From the NCBI GenBank assembly GCA_900542315.1, contig UQMV01000013.1:1-52122 (forward strand): a stretch of DNA of 52,122 nucleotides, read 5' to 3'. The stretch's first letter is position 1, and each line of letters begins with the position of its first letter. Source of the stretch: an uncultured Collinsella sp. GTDB lineage: Bacteria; Actinomycetota; Coriobacteriia; Coriobacteriales; Coriobacteriaceae. The notes under the pieces are model-generated. The model was not told where the DNA came from, searched no databases, and saw nothing but the letters and a program-made list of their open reading frames with translations. Below are positions 16,705 to 23,437 of this stretch, in pieces. A program made the position numbers and the translations under genes.

Positions 16705-17986
16705 TTTGCCCCGCACCCCGTTTTGCCGTATTCATCATCTGGGAGAGCAGCATTTTTTGCTCGGCATCATACCGGAAGGAAACGCAACGTTTCCCCTCAC
16801 CGTTTAAGGCGTGGTTGGGGCACCCTCCCATGCACATGGGAAAAGCAAAGCACTCTTGGCATTCCGGGTCATCCGGCTCATATGCCATCCAGTTAATCAT
16901 GTTCTTGCTCAACATTGGCGGCTCGAAAATAGTTCCGACCCTCCGCTCCTTCATTCCAATGTCATCCCAGCACTTATACAAATCTCCGACGGGATCAACC
17001 ACGTACGAGTTGATTCCAACGGCGCAACATATCCCGAAATTCGTCCCACCAAAAGGTTGAACTTTGAAGCCCCGCGCAATTGCCCTTTTATAAAACTCAG
17101 TCTCCTCATACGAGAACTCTTTTACAGTAAAGCAGTGGCTGTCGTTCGCACATACCTGATTGATATCGTCAACAGGGGCTAAATAGAAGTGAACCTTATT
17201 CATCAGGCCATTTAGCTCGAGATAATCCAATAGCTCTTGAGCGGCCTCGATGTTGGTCTTGTCGACGTTGCTCCTTATCGAAATATCGATGATGTCGGCA
17301 CACTCTTTGACGTTCTTGAGAATACGTTCGTATGTAGGGCTTCCGTCGTGAAGAATCCTTCTCGAATCGTGATCCGACTTCGATCCATCTATAGTCACTT
17401 GCGCGCTCGTCACACCACATGCCACGAGCCTCCTTGCAACATCAGGCGTCAGCAGATAGCCATTTGTCACTATCGATGCGGAATATTCACACGTTGGCCC
17501 CACGACATCTTTCAGATCCGACGTAATCCGTTCGATCATCTTCATTCCGAGCAGAGGCTCGCCGCCGTACCATCCAACTGAGAGACTTGCGATACCAGGA
17601 TAGTAATCTTTCACGAACTTGGAGAGCTGTGTCAAAACCTCCTCGCCCATCGTCGTGTACGCCTGTCCCTTTTCATAGCAGTAGGGACAGCAAAAGTTGC
17701 AAGCCATCGTTGGCGCAATGGTAAGGGACAGAGCAGTATTCGCAAAGCGCGCGGCGCGACTTTGCAACCTGATCTCCCCAAGCTCGTCCCTCTCCTCATT
17801 GACTAGGATGCCTCCCCTTATCAGCTCCGCGACAAGATCATCGGCATCCCGAACGTCCCCTTCTTGAATCCTTTTGAATTTCTGCGCGTATTCCGGATTT
17901 AACGACAGGATGCCGCCGGTTCGCGCATTCATGATAAGAAGACTTCCGTTATGTTCATGCACCACATTAAATTGCGACAGTTTCAC
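16688..17986 (-). CDS. Radical SAM/SPASM peptide maturase
   Basis: The protein has 432 residues. Residues 1-70 resemble a PqqD-like peptide-recognition domain (NGSLLIMNARTGGILSLNPE). The radical SAM cluster motif C96-x3-C100-x2-C103 lies within CNFCCPYC. Then come the GGEPLLG SAM-binding turn, TNGYLL and a Cys-rich SPASM region holding extra Fe-S clusters (FGICCAVG, DLYKCWDD, CQECFAFPMCMGGCPNHA). This build is that of enzymes that install thioether or C-C links in ribosomal peptides. The CCPY reading is, from memory, shared with maturases of clostridial Cys-rich peptides. Substrates are probably the two Cys-rich peptides at 20746-21028. It sits between the permeases and the exporter on one strand. 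Confidence 0.92.
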   Translation of the reverse strand: MKLSQFNVVHEHNGSLLIMNARTGGILSLNPEYAQKFKRIQEGDVRDADDLVAELIRGGILVNEERDELGEIRLQSRAARFANTALSLTIAPTMACNFCCPYCYEKGQAYTTMGEEVLTQLSKFVKDYYPGIASLSVGWYGGEPLLGMKMIERITSDLKDVVGPTCEYSASIVTNGYLLTPDVARRLVACGVTSAQVTIDGSKSDHDSRRILHDGSPTYERILKNVKECADIIDISIRSNVDKTNIEAAQELLDYLELNGLMNKVHFYLAPVDDINQVCANDSHCFTVKEFSYEETEFYKRAIARGFKVQPFGGTNFGICCAVGINSYVVDPVGDLYKCWDDIGMKERRVGTIFEPPMLSKNMINWMAYEPDDPECQECFAFPMCMGGCPNHALNGEGKRCVSFRYDAEQKMLLSQMMNTAKRGAGQNEADA

Positions 17987-18052
17987 TTCGCACCATCTCC
18001 ATTTCCAATCAAATCCATATCGACCCTCAGACGCTGCGCATACGCCAGCGCA

Positions 18053-18841
18053 CTACCTTCTTCGATAAAAACTGCACGAAAGCAGCAATAGACATGCGAG
18101 CGACACGATGACCGCATGGCCGCATGCAGCCATCAGGACCGTCCCGCCGGCAGCCCCGCACGCCCTCATCCAATAAGCCATGTGAACCGGGGGTAAAACG
18201 GTTGGGAAACTCATCGCGATAACAAGGCCCGCGAACGTTGCGACCAGCAAGGCTCCCGACACAAGAGATCTGATCCTGAACACCTCATATGCAACCGCAA
18301 CCATCAGCGTATAAGCGGCGTCTATAACGATATTCGACAGGAGTGCCGAGGTCACATTACCAACCGTAAGGCTGTCTAGACCGCTTCCGGAGCACACGGC
18401 AAAGACCGCAGCGACACCGAGAGTAAACACGATGTAGGGGCACAGCGTATACACTTCGCAAGCCAATGTCTTTGCCGCAAACAGCTGCCAGCTGCGGAAG
18501 CCCCGAGCAATCGAAACTCCCCTTGCCGACACGCTCGTCGCATCACCGAATAGCGTCCCCGCCACAACAACAGAGACGATTGGGAAGAACACCGTATGCG
18601 CCATGGAGACGACACTTAGCCAGGAAGAGATACCCGTTGGCCCAACCCCTATCGAGAAAAGATAGCCCGGATCGGCGGAAAAGCCAAAGAACTGGCCCTC
18701 TCCCCCTGCGGAGACCCATGCGCCGGACCCGGCAAACACATAAATCCCCGCGATGCCCAAATACATCAGCGCTATTATCACGGCGAGTTTCATTCTCCTT
18801 GCGCGGAACAGTTCCGCCCTGACCGACATCCCAAGATTCAT
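18053..18841 (-). CDS. ABC-2 type permease of the RiPP cluster (second)
   Basis: The protein has 262 residues with about six hydrophobic segments (KLAVIIALMYLGIAGIYVFA, FPIVSVVVAGTLFGDATS, VIVSLACLLLLSCSF). The ATG at 18841 overlaps the stop of the preceding permease in an ATGA, so a longer open frame to 19207 is a shadow. GTLFGDATSVSARG followed by ARGFRSWQLFAAK is the usual cytosolic loop of ABC-2 permeases. It pairs with the next permease and the ATPase, probably as an immunity or peptide-efflux pump of the SkfEF/BcrAB sort. Confidence 0.8.
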   Translation of the reverse strand: MNLGMSVRAELFRARRMKLAVIIALMYLGIAGIYVFAGSGAWVSAGGEGQFFGFSADPGYLFSIGVGPTGISSWLSVVSMAHTVFFPIVSVVVAGTLFGDATSVSARGVSIARGFRSWQLFAAKTLACEVYTLCPYIVFTLGVAAVFAVCSGSGLDSLTVGNVTSALLSNIVIDAAYTLMVAVAYEVFRIRSLVSGALLVATFAGLVIAMSFPTVLPPVHMAYWMRACGAAGGTVLMAACGHAVIVSLACLLLLSCSFYRRR

Positions 18842-19656
18842 CGAACCGCCGTCCTTACAAATAGCGAGACGAGCGCAACTCCAACCGACACAAGCACAGT
18901 GCCGCCCGCATACAGCAAAACCTGAATTACACCAACATTCTGCATACTCAGGGAACACAGGTTCATCAGGTAATACACGGGCGAGAGCATGAGCAGCAAG
19001 CTGGGCTGACCGCTTCCGTATGTACTTGGGAACCACACCATCACAAATATCGAAACCGCTATTGCAACGACGCTGCTCGCCACCACACTCCTCGTGAGCA
19101 AATACAGGGCGAAGGTAGCGGCGTACATCGAAATGAGCAGCAGCGCGATCATCAGCGCAATCGATACAAATTGGGCAAACCCTGAGCACGAGGCCCCAAC
19201 GTCCCATTGGGCCATCTTGGTTAAATACAGCGCAGTCGTAGAAAGAAGATACACGGCACCGACCAGAGTGCAGTTCACCAACAGCTTCGTGATCACAATC
19301 GCCGCCTGCGACACCCCTCGCGATCTCGATACGGCGTAAGCCACGGATTCAAAGTCTCTCGACGTAGCGTAAACCGCGTAGAGAATCGTCACCGGAATCC
19401 AGACCACTGTAGACGCAAAAGACGTCCGGGCAACAGAGCCCAAAACGTCCCCTGCATCCACTAGGTTTCCAATAAAACCTATAGCCCCTCCAAGCGTATA
19501 CGGGTCATCACCGGCGACCATGATCAGCACCTCAGACGAAGTCGCAGCCGCAACCACATACAGCACAGCCGCAAGCGCAATCATCAGAGCGGTCGCCGGG
19601 TGCCTGGCGAGCAACCATACCTCGCTCCGAAAAGCTGAGATGAACTCGCGTTTCAT
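18838..19656 (-). CDS. ABC-2 type permease of the RiPP cluster (first)
   Basis: The protein has 272 residues with an N-terminal cytosolic helix (FISAFRSEVWLLARHPA) and about six membrane segments, including ALMIALAAVLYVVAAATS and VSIALMIALLLISMYAATF. The ATG at 19656 overlaps the ATPase stop by one base (TGATG). The DFESVAYAVSRSRGVSQ loop is the ABC-2 coupling region, also seen in the second permease. The two permeases are likely to form a heterodimer. Confidence 0.82.
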   Translation of the reverse strand: MKREFISAFRSEVWLLARHPATALMIALAAVLYVVAAATSSEVLIMVAGDDPYTLGGAIGFIGNLVDAGDVLGSVARTSFASTVVWIPVTILYAVYATSRDFESVAYAVSRSRGVSQAAIVITKLLVNCTLVGAVYLLSTTALYLTKMAQWDVGASCSGFAQFVSIALMIALLLISMYAATFALYLLTRSVVASSVVAIAVSIFVMVWFPSTYGSGQPSLLLMLSPVYYLMNLCSLSMQNVGVIQVLLYAGGTVLVSVGVALVSLFVRTAVR

Positions 19657-20576
19657 CACAGCTCGCTCTCTCGACCGATGAGCTCCGAATAAAACTCCTC
19701 AAGGCTCTTCCTATGAGAATACGCCTCCGCAACCCTCACACCTGCGGTCGAGAGCGCTTCGATTGCAATGCCCCGCCCTTCCTTTTTCTCCTCATAGCGC
19801 ATAAGGACGCTGCCGTCCGGCAGAAAAGAATGTGAGGTCTCATCTCCGAGAACCGATCTCGTTCGCTCCAGATCGTCCACATGCAATACGAAACCACCGC
19901 GGCATGACTTTTCCAGCTGAGGTGCGGTCATCCTTCGAATGAGGCGACCATGACTTATGAAGAGGTAATCAGTTGCCAGCTTGTGCATCTCCTCAAGATT
20001 GTGGCTGGATACGAGAATCGTTTTACCTTGATCTTTGTTAAGATGCGTAAGGATTTTTCTTACTTCGACTATCCCCATCGGATCCAGGCCGTTTGTCGGC
20101 TCGTCCAGGATCAACAGCTCCGGATCGCCCAGCAACGCTATGGCCAGATCGAGACGCCTCCTCATTCCCATTGAGAAGTTCTTCACTTTCTTCCCGCCGG
20201 CCTCCCCCAAACCGACGGTTGATAACACACCGTCGATGGAACGATCGGTGGGAAGCCCCCACTCAATACAGCGAACGACCAAGTTGTCTCGCGCGGTCAG
20301 ATTAGGATACGAAGCATTGAGGTCGGGCATATAACCCAGCCTTTCCCTGCAGCTCCGTATTTCACGTCTCCCGGTTTGCCCAAACATCGAGATCGTTCCT
20401 GACGATGGCTCCGAAAGCCCCGTGATCAATCGAATTAACGTGCTCTTGCCGGCACCATTCTCCCCAATGAGTGCACACAGCTCGCCTTCCATTAAAGAGA
20501 ACGAGACTGATTTAACCGCTTCAAACCCGCCATATCTCTTGGATATGGCACGCAATTCAACTGGGACTTCCCGCAT
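19656..20576 (-). CDS. ABC transporter ATPase of the RiPP cluster (BcrA/SkfE-like)
   Basis: The protein has 306 residues: Walker A IGENGAGKST, Q-loop GYMPDLNASYPNLTARDNL, signature NFSMGMRRRLDLA, Walker B ELLILDEPTNGLDP, H-loop VSSHNLEEM. The C-terminal 90 residues form the small extra domain of drug and bacteriocin-immunity ATPases. I chose ATG 20576, behind GGGGAGG; the frame is open to 20672 without support. It drives the two following permeases. It is separated from the precursor genes by 169 bases with two overlapping hairpins. Confidence 0.87.
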   Translation of the reverse strand: MREVPVELRAISKRYGGFEAVKSVSFSLMEGELCALIGENGAGKSTLIRLITGLSEPSSGTISMFGQTGRREIRSCRERLGYMPDLNASYPNLTARDNLVVRCIEWGLPTDRSIDGVLSTVGLGEAGGKKVKNFSMGMRRRLDLAIALLGDPELLILDEPTNGLDPMGIVEVRKILTHLNKDQGKTILVSSHNLEEMHKLATDYLFISHGRLIRRMTAPQLEKSCRGGFVLHVDDLERTRSVLGDETSHSFLPDGSVLMRYEEKKEGRGIAIEALSTAGVRVAEAYSHRKSLEEFYSELIGRESEL

Positions 20577-20714
20577 GGACGACATCCTCCCCGTCAATAA
20601 AAAGGGACGACATGGCAATTGTGCGGGGTTATAGGTAACGTCGGTTCGCCCCCCCATATTGCAATGCCACATCGCCCCTCAGGCGCTGCTGGCCAAAATA
20701 TCTTTGAACAGTCT

Positions 20715-20761
20715 GTGCACGCCGTACGGCGTGCACTATCCGCTTTTAGCGGATAGTGCAC
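20715..20761 (-). other. Two overlapping hairpins at the end of precursor 1
   Basis: GTGCACTATCCGC (20731-20743) pairs with GCGGATAGTGCAC (20749-20761), with the precursor stop codon in the loop. A second palindrome, GTGCACGCC/GGCGTGCAC (20715-20736), shares GTGCAC with it, so only one can form. There is no U-run; likely an RNA stabiliser or partial stop that sets peptide above transporter expression. Confidence 0.6.
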
Positions 20762-20862
20762 TCCTGTGAAGAACACTTGGTGCTGCAGCTGCCGTGCGCG
20801 TAAAAGAAGCAATTGTTGCACATGGGCTCAGCCCCGGCTGACGGCTCGGTAATCCATTCCAT
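20746..20862 (-). CDS. Cys-rich RiPP precursor peptide 1
   Basis: A 38-residue peptide. It starts MEWITEPSAGAEPM at 20862, with AGGAGG 8 bases before the ATG. The core holds CNNCFFYAHGSC, then STKC and SSQEC, ending TIR: five Cys spaced C-x2-C-x7-C-x3-C-x4-C. The neighbouring peptide at 20909-21028 has the same length, start and Cys spacing, although most other positions have changed, so the reading frame is under selection. The short acidic first half would be the leader, and the Cys-rich second half the modified core. Probably the substrate of the radical SAM protein at 16688-17986. It is too short for most gene finders. Confidence 0.85.
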   Translation of the reverse strand: MEWITEPSAGAEPMCNNCFFYAHGSCSTKCSSQECTIR

Positions 20863-20908
20863 TTCATTCCCCTCCTTTCGCGGTAGAAAGCCAGTTCATC
20901 TCTGCCCC

Positions 20909-21028
20909 CTAGAAACGGAACGTGCAGGACTGATTGGGGCACCTCTTCGTGCATCCCCCGTGCGCGTAGAAGAAGCAGTTGCCGCACGCGGGTGCAACGC
21001 CTTCCTCCGGCTCGTTAATCCAATCCAT
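20909..21028 (-). CDS. Cys-rich RiPP precursor peptide 2
   Basis: A 39-residue peptide. It starts MDWINEPEEGVAPA at 21028, with AGGAGG 5 bases before the ATG. The core holds CGNCFFYAHGGC, TKRC and PNQSC, ending TFRF. The five Cys have exactly the spacing of precursor 1 (C-x2-C-x7-C-x3-C-x4-C), and CxNCFFYAHGxC is kept. It is the first gene after a strong promoter, 46 bases before precursor 1. There is no Gly-Gly leader site, which fits the lack of a C39 peptidase in the exporter. The tandem paralogues suggest a two-component product or diversification. Confidence 0.86.
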   Translation of the reverse strand: MDWINEPEEGVAPACGNCFFYAHGGCTKRCPNQSCTFRF

Positions 21029-21066
21029 CTCTCCCTCCTTTCCTTGCATACCGAATTGATAATGTT

Positions 21067-21095
21067 ATTCTAATTCGATATGTATCATATTTCAA
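21067..21095 (-). promoter_or_regulatory. Promoter of the RiPP precursor genes
   Basis: Read on the minus strand: TTGAAA (21095-21090), a 17-base spacer and TAGAAT (21072-21067), in a markedly AT-rich patch. This is close to the vegetative consensus and puts the transcript start about 30 bases before precursor 2. Confidence 0.75.
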
Positions 21096-21215
21096 TATAA
21101 GCTTATTTATATATTACACAAGGTAAGCACCCCCCTGCATCCAGCACAGGAAATGACTCTCTCGTTCCCCAGTGACGCGGCGAGAAATACAGGCCACTGC
21201 AGGACGTTGAATGAA

Positions 21216-21247
21216 CAGCCCGTGAAAACCGTTGTTTTCACGGGCTG
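21216..21247. other. 14-bp hairpin downstream of the XRE regulator
   Basis: CAGCCCGTGAAAAC (21216-21229), loop CGTT, GTTTTCACGGGCTG (21234-21247). It is placed as an end signal for the regulator pair. A T-run follows on the plus strand at 21262, not on the minus strand, so its direction is unclear. Confidence 0.5.
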
Positions 21248-21278
21248 CACCTGCTCAATACTTTTTTATTCTCCAGCC

Positions 21279-21608
21279 TCAGTCGTCTCTAAGATCGACC
21301 ACGTAAACATGATCTGACTCCAGGACCGGGTCATCACCCGTCGCGGTCGCCCTGCTCAGCGCGTTGCGGGCGCGCCGCGTCGCCAGTTCCTCAAGTTCTC
21401 TTTCGTTGACGCGCTTAATAAGATCGCCAGGCTGGCAATCAAGCTCTACGCAAATATCCAGCAATGTCTTTAACCTAATTGCCTTCACCTTGCCATTTCG
21501 TATTTTTGAGATACTTGCCGGTGTGTGCCCGGTCGCCCGAATGATATCCGTACTCGTCTTTCCGCGTCGAAGCAATAAGCTTTCAAGCTCAATAATCAGA
21601 TAGTCCAT
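21279..21608 (-). CDS. XRE-family (YozG-like) regulator
   Basis: The protein has 109 residues. A Cro/C1 helix-turn-helix fills residues 5-65 (LLLRRGKTSTDIIRATGHTP, SISKIRNGKVKAIRLKTLLD, CVELDCQPGDLI). An acidic tail follows and ends YVVDLRDD. The ATG at 21608 has GAGGGGCGG before it and lies 8 bases after the DUF2975-like gene. Pairs of a DUF2975 membrane protein with this type of HTH are common in Gram-positives. It may control the RiPP cluster just downstream; the distance and strand allow it but nothing proves it. Confidence 0.82.
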   Translation of the reverse strand: MDYLIIELESLLLRRGKTSTDIIRATGHTPASISKIRNGKVKAIRLKTLLDICVELDCQPGDLIKRVNERELEELATRRARNALSRATATGDDPVLESDHVYVVDLRDD

Positions 21609-21616
21609 GCCGCCCC

Positions 21617-22156
21617 TCACACCAAATCCTCGGTCTGGTCTTGAAGCAGAGCTCCGTAGCGCCATATCGCAGAAATCGAGAAGCAGCAAACGGCCCCCAG
21701 CACAGCACCAATATCTATGGGCAGGGCCAGGTTTTCAAACATCGAATAGGCGTTCCCCAGCAAGTCGAAGGGGCCAATCACTATCGAAAGAAACCCCGGA
21801 GAAAACAAGAGGTCACCTATTGCTGCTGCAACAAACAGCCACCCGATAATCGAGATTCTTCGAGCATGCGAAAGGGTAAAGGGCGATTCGCCATGAGCCA
21901 TGTCCATGCTGATTCCCCGCAGGGTCCATGTGGCCCCTCCGGAAATCAGAAGATACATCAAAGGAACCACTACGGAAACCGTCTTTGATGGATCATATAG
22001 GTTTCCTTGAGCAGCCATAAGCCCAATGGAAATAACCACCACCACCGAACAGCAACACACCGCTATAAACAGCGCCGTAAACAGAATCCCAAGCCTTCTT
22101 CCGAGAGTCATCATCTTCTGGATGGACTTATCGATCTTCTGGGCGCTATTCACCAC
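21617..22156 (-). CDS. DUF2975-type membrane protein
   Basis: The protein has 179 residues with four membrane segments (ILFTALFIAVCCCSVVVVIS, VVVPLMYLLISG, IIGWLFVAAAIGDLLFS, IGAVLGAVCCFSISAI). The architecture, the basic N-terminus (SIQKMMTLGRRL) and the HTH partner downstream fit DUF2975. The start is a GTG (with GTG following) behind AGGAGGAGCT. Function unknown; it may sense membrane stress and hold the HTH partner, which is inference. Confidence 0.75.
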   Translation of the reverse strand: MVNSAQKIDKSIQKMMTLGRRLGILFTALFIAVCCCSVVVVISIGLMAAQGNLYDPSKTVSVVVPLMYLLISGGATWTLRGISMDMAHGESPFTLSHARRISIIGWLFVAAAIGDLLFSPGFLSIVIGPFDLLGNAYSMFENLALPIDIGAVLGAVCCFSISAIWRYGALLQDQTEDLV

Positions 22157-22475
22157 AGCTCCTCCTAAAGCAATCAGAGGTCTTCTTACTTACTGTTTTT
22201 CCTACATTGTAACGAACTCGATAAAAGGAGGGTCGCTTCACGCCGCGCAATCCCGAACTCCAAGCGTTTCTCATCAGCATTGCCCATCTTTCGAGTCGAA
22301 ATTCAAATCCAGTTTCTTATCGCATGCCGAAATCAACCCGAACTGGATGTGACTGGAAAACAGCGCGCTGCGTCGGTCGCGCTTTCCCGAGCGACTCTGG
22401 CACAACAGACGATATGAGTTGAACATTGGGGCCTCTCCCCTTGCAGCTCTCTCGTGGGTCGGGCGACAATGGTCG

Positions 22476-22857
22476 TACCATCAACCGCGGCCGCGCGCTG
22501 CGGGCCCTCGGCCTCGGCTGCGTCGTCGGGGCGGTCCCGAAGATGCACCGGCCCGCGGCCGACCGCGGCCGCAAGAACGACCGCCGCGACGCCGAGTGGC
22601 TGGCACGCATGCTGGCGCGCCGCAACGTCGTCGAGGTGTGGGTCCCCGACGAGCGCCCTCGAGGACGCGCGCGACGACCTGCAACACGCCAAGCAGCGGA
22701 TGTCGAAGTTCCTGCTGCGCCACGGCCTCGTCTTCGACGAGACGACGCCGGCCGGCAGGCGCAGGGGCGCCTGGACGGGGGCCTACTGGGACTGGACGGA
22801 GTCCCTCTCCTTCGACGAGCCCGACGACGCCGCGGCCTACGAGCACTACATGGACGG
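22476..22857 (+). pseudogene. IS110-family transposase remnant
   Basis: The frame reads KNDRRDAEWLARMLARRNVV and VWVPDE, then after a frame change near 22660 LEDARDDLQHAKQRMSKFLL and RHGLVFDETTPAGRRRG followed by WTGAYWDWTESLSF. These are the DEDD-domain and linker motifs of IS110 transposases. Start, part of the middle and the whole C-terminal half are missing. Confidence 0.8.
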
Positions 22858-23125
22858 AAATGACCTGGTAGAGAACCCTCGCACCGTCTACGTCGCAGGG
22901 GACGTAGACGAACTCGTCGAGCACGAGCAGCCTCGCGGGCGACACGTCGTTCAACAGTTTCGACAGCGTTCCCTTGCGCTTCGCGTTGCCGAGCTCGAGA
23001 ACCAGCTGCGCGGTCTGCCAGAACCTGACCGACATGTCCGCGGCGACCGCGCGCATCGTGAGGGCGACTGCCATGCGCGTCTTGCCGCGCCTGGACTTAC
23101 CGAAGAAGACGAGGTCTTCGCGCGA
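22858..23125 (-). pseudogene. IS21-type IstB helper ATPase remnant
   Basis: On the minus strand: GKSRRGKTRMAVALTMRAVA (Walker A region), VRFWQTAQLVLELGNAK, and LLVLDEFVYVPCDVDGA (Walker B and the D-E-x-G-Y-x-P motif), ending VLYQVIS at the junction with the IS110 piece. N- and C-termini are gone. Confidence 0.8.
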
Positions 23126-23328
23126 TTGTTTGTGTCAACGGCCAACTGAATGTGAACCCTTCTTGCATTGTTGCAACCTGGCTGGCAGCCGGTCTTTAAT
23201 GACGACGACCATTGTCGCCCGACCCACAAAAGAGCCGCAAGGGGAGGAGCTCCCAATGTTCAACTCATATCGTCTATGGCGCACTACCATTCACCGAAAG
23301 TCGGCAACTTTTTCATTCTCTCTATACA

Positions 23329-23340
23329 TGTTTAAACAAC
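23329..23340. promoter_or_regulatory. Candidate operator upstream of malQ
   Basis: TGTTTAAACA is a perfect palindrome; on the minus strand it reads TTGTTTAAAC, the same 10-mer found before treR and the PTS gene (33243, 33365). A -10-like TACAAT lies at 23347-23352. Confidence 0.5.
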
Positions 23341-23437
23341 ATGTTCTACAATAGGGACAATAGAAATGGAAACTCGGGACGAGCCGTCTATCCATCTACG
23401 GCGCAGCCCCTTATTCAAAAGGACGGTGAGCACATCC

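Larger units (their letters stand above)
22407..23275. mobile_element. Composite mobile-element remnant with 70-bp inverted ends
   Basis: Bases 22407-22476 and 23205-23275 are inverted copies, about 70 bases long with one indel and about seven mismatches; both contain GTCGGGCGACAATGGTCGT. Between them lie a broken IS110 transposase and a broken IstB ATPase head to head. The 22157-22406 stretch to its left shows nothing recognisable. It forms the right border of the accessory island next to malQ. Confidence 0.7.

Noticed and set aside
18842..19207. An N-terminal extension of the second ABC-2 permease by about 120 residues
   Set aside because: It overlaps the whole end of the first permease, is Cys/Arg-rich shadow text, and the ATGA overlap at 18841 gives a natural start.
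20594..20987. Frames of 75 and 83 codons overlapping the two precursor genes
   Set aside because: They are in other phases, not alike between the two copies, and lack ribosome sites; the precursor frames are conserved and well preceded by AGGAGG.
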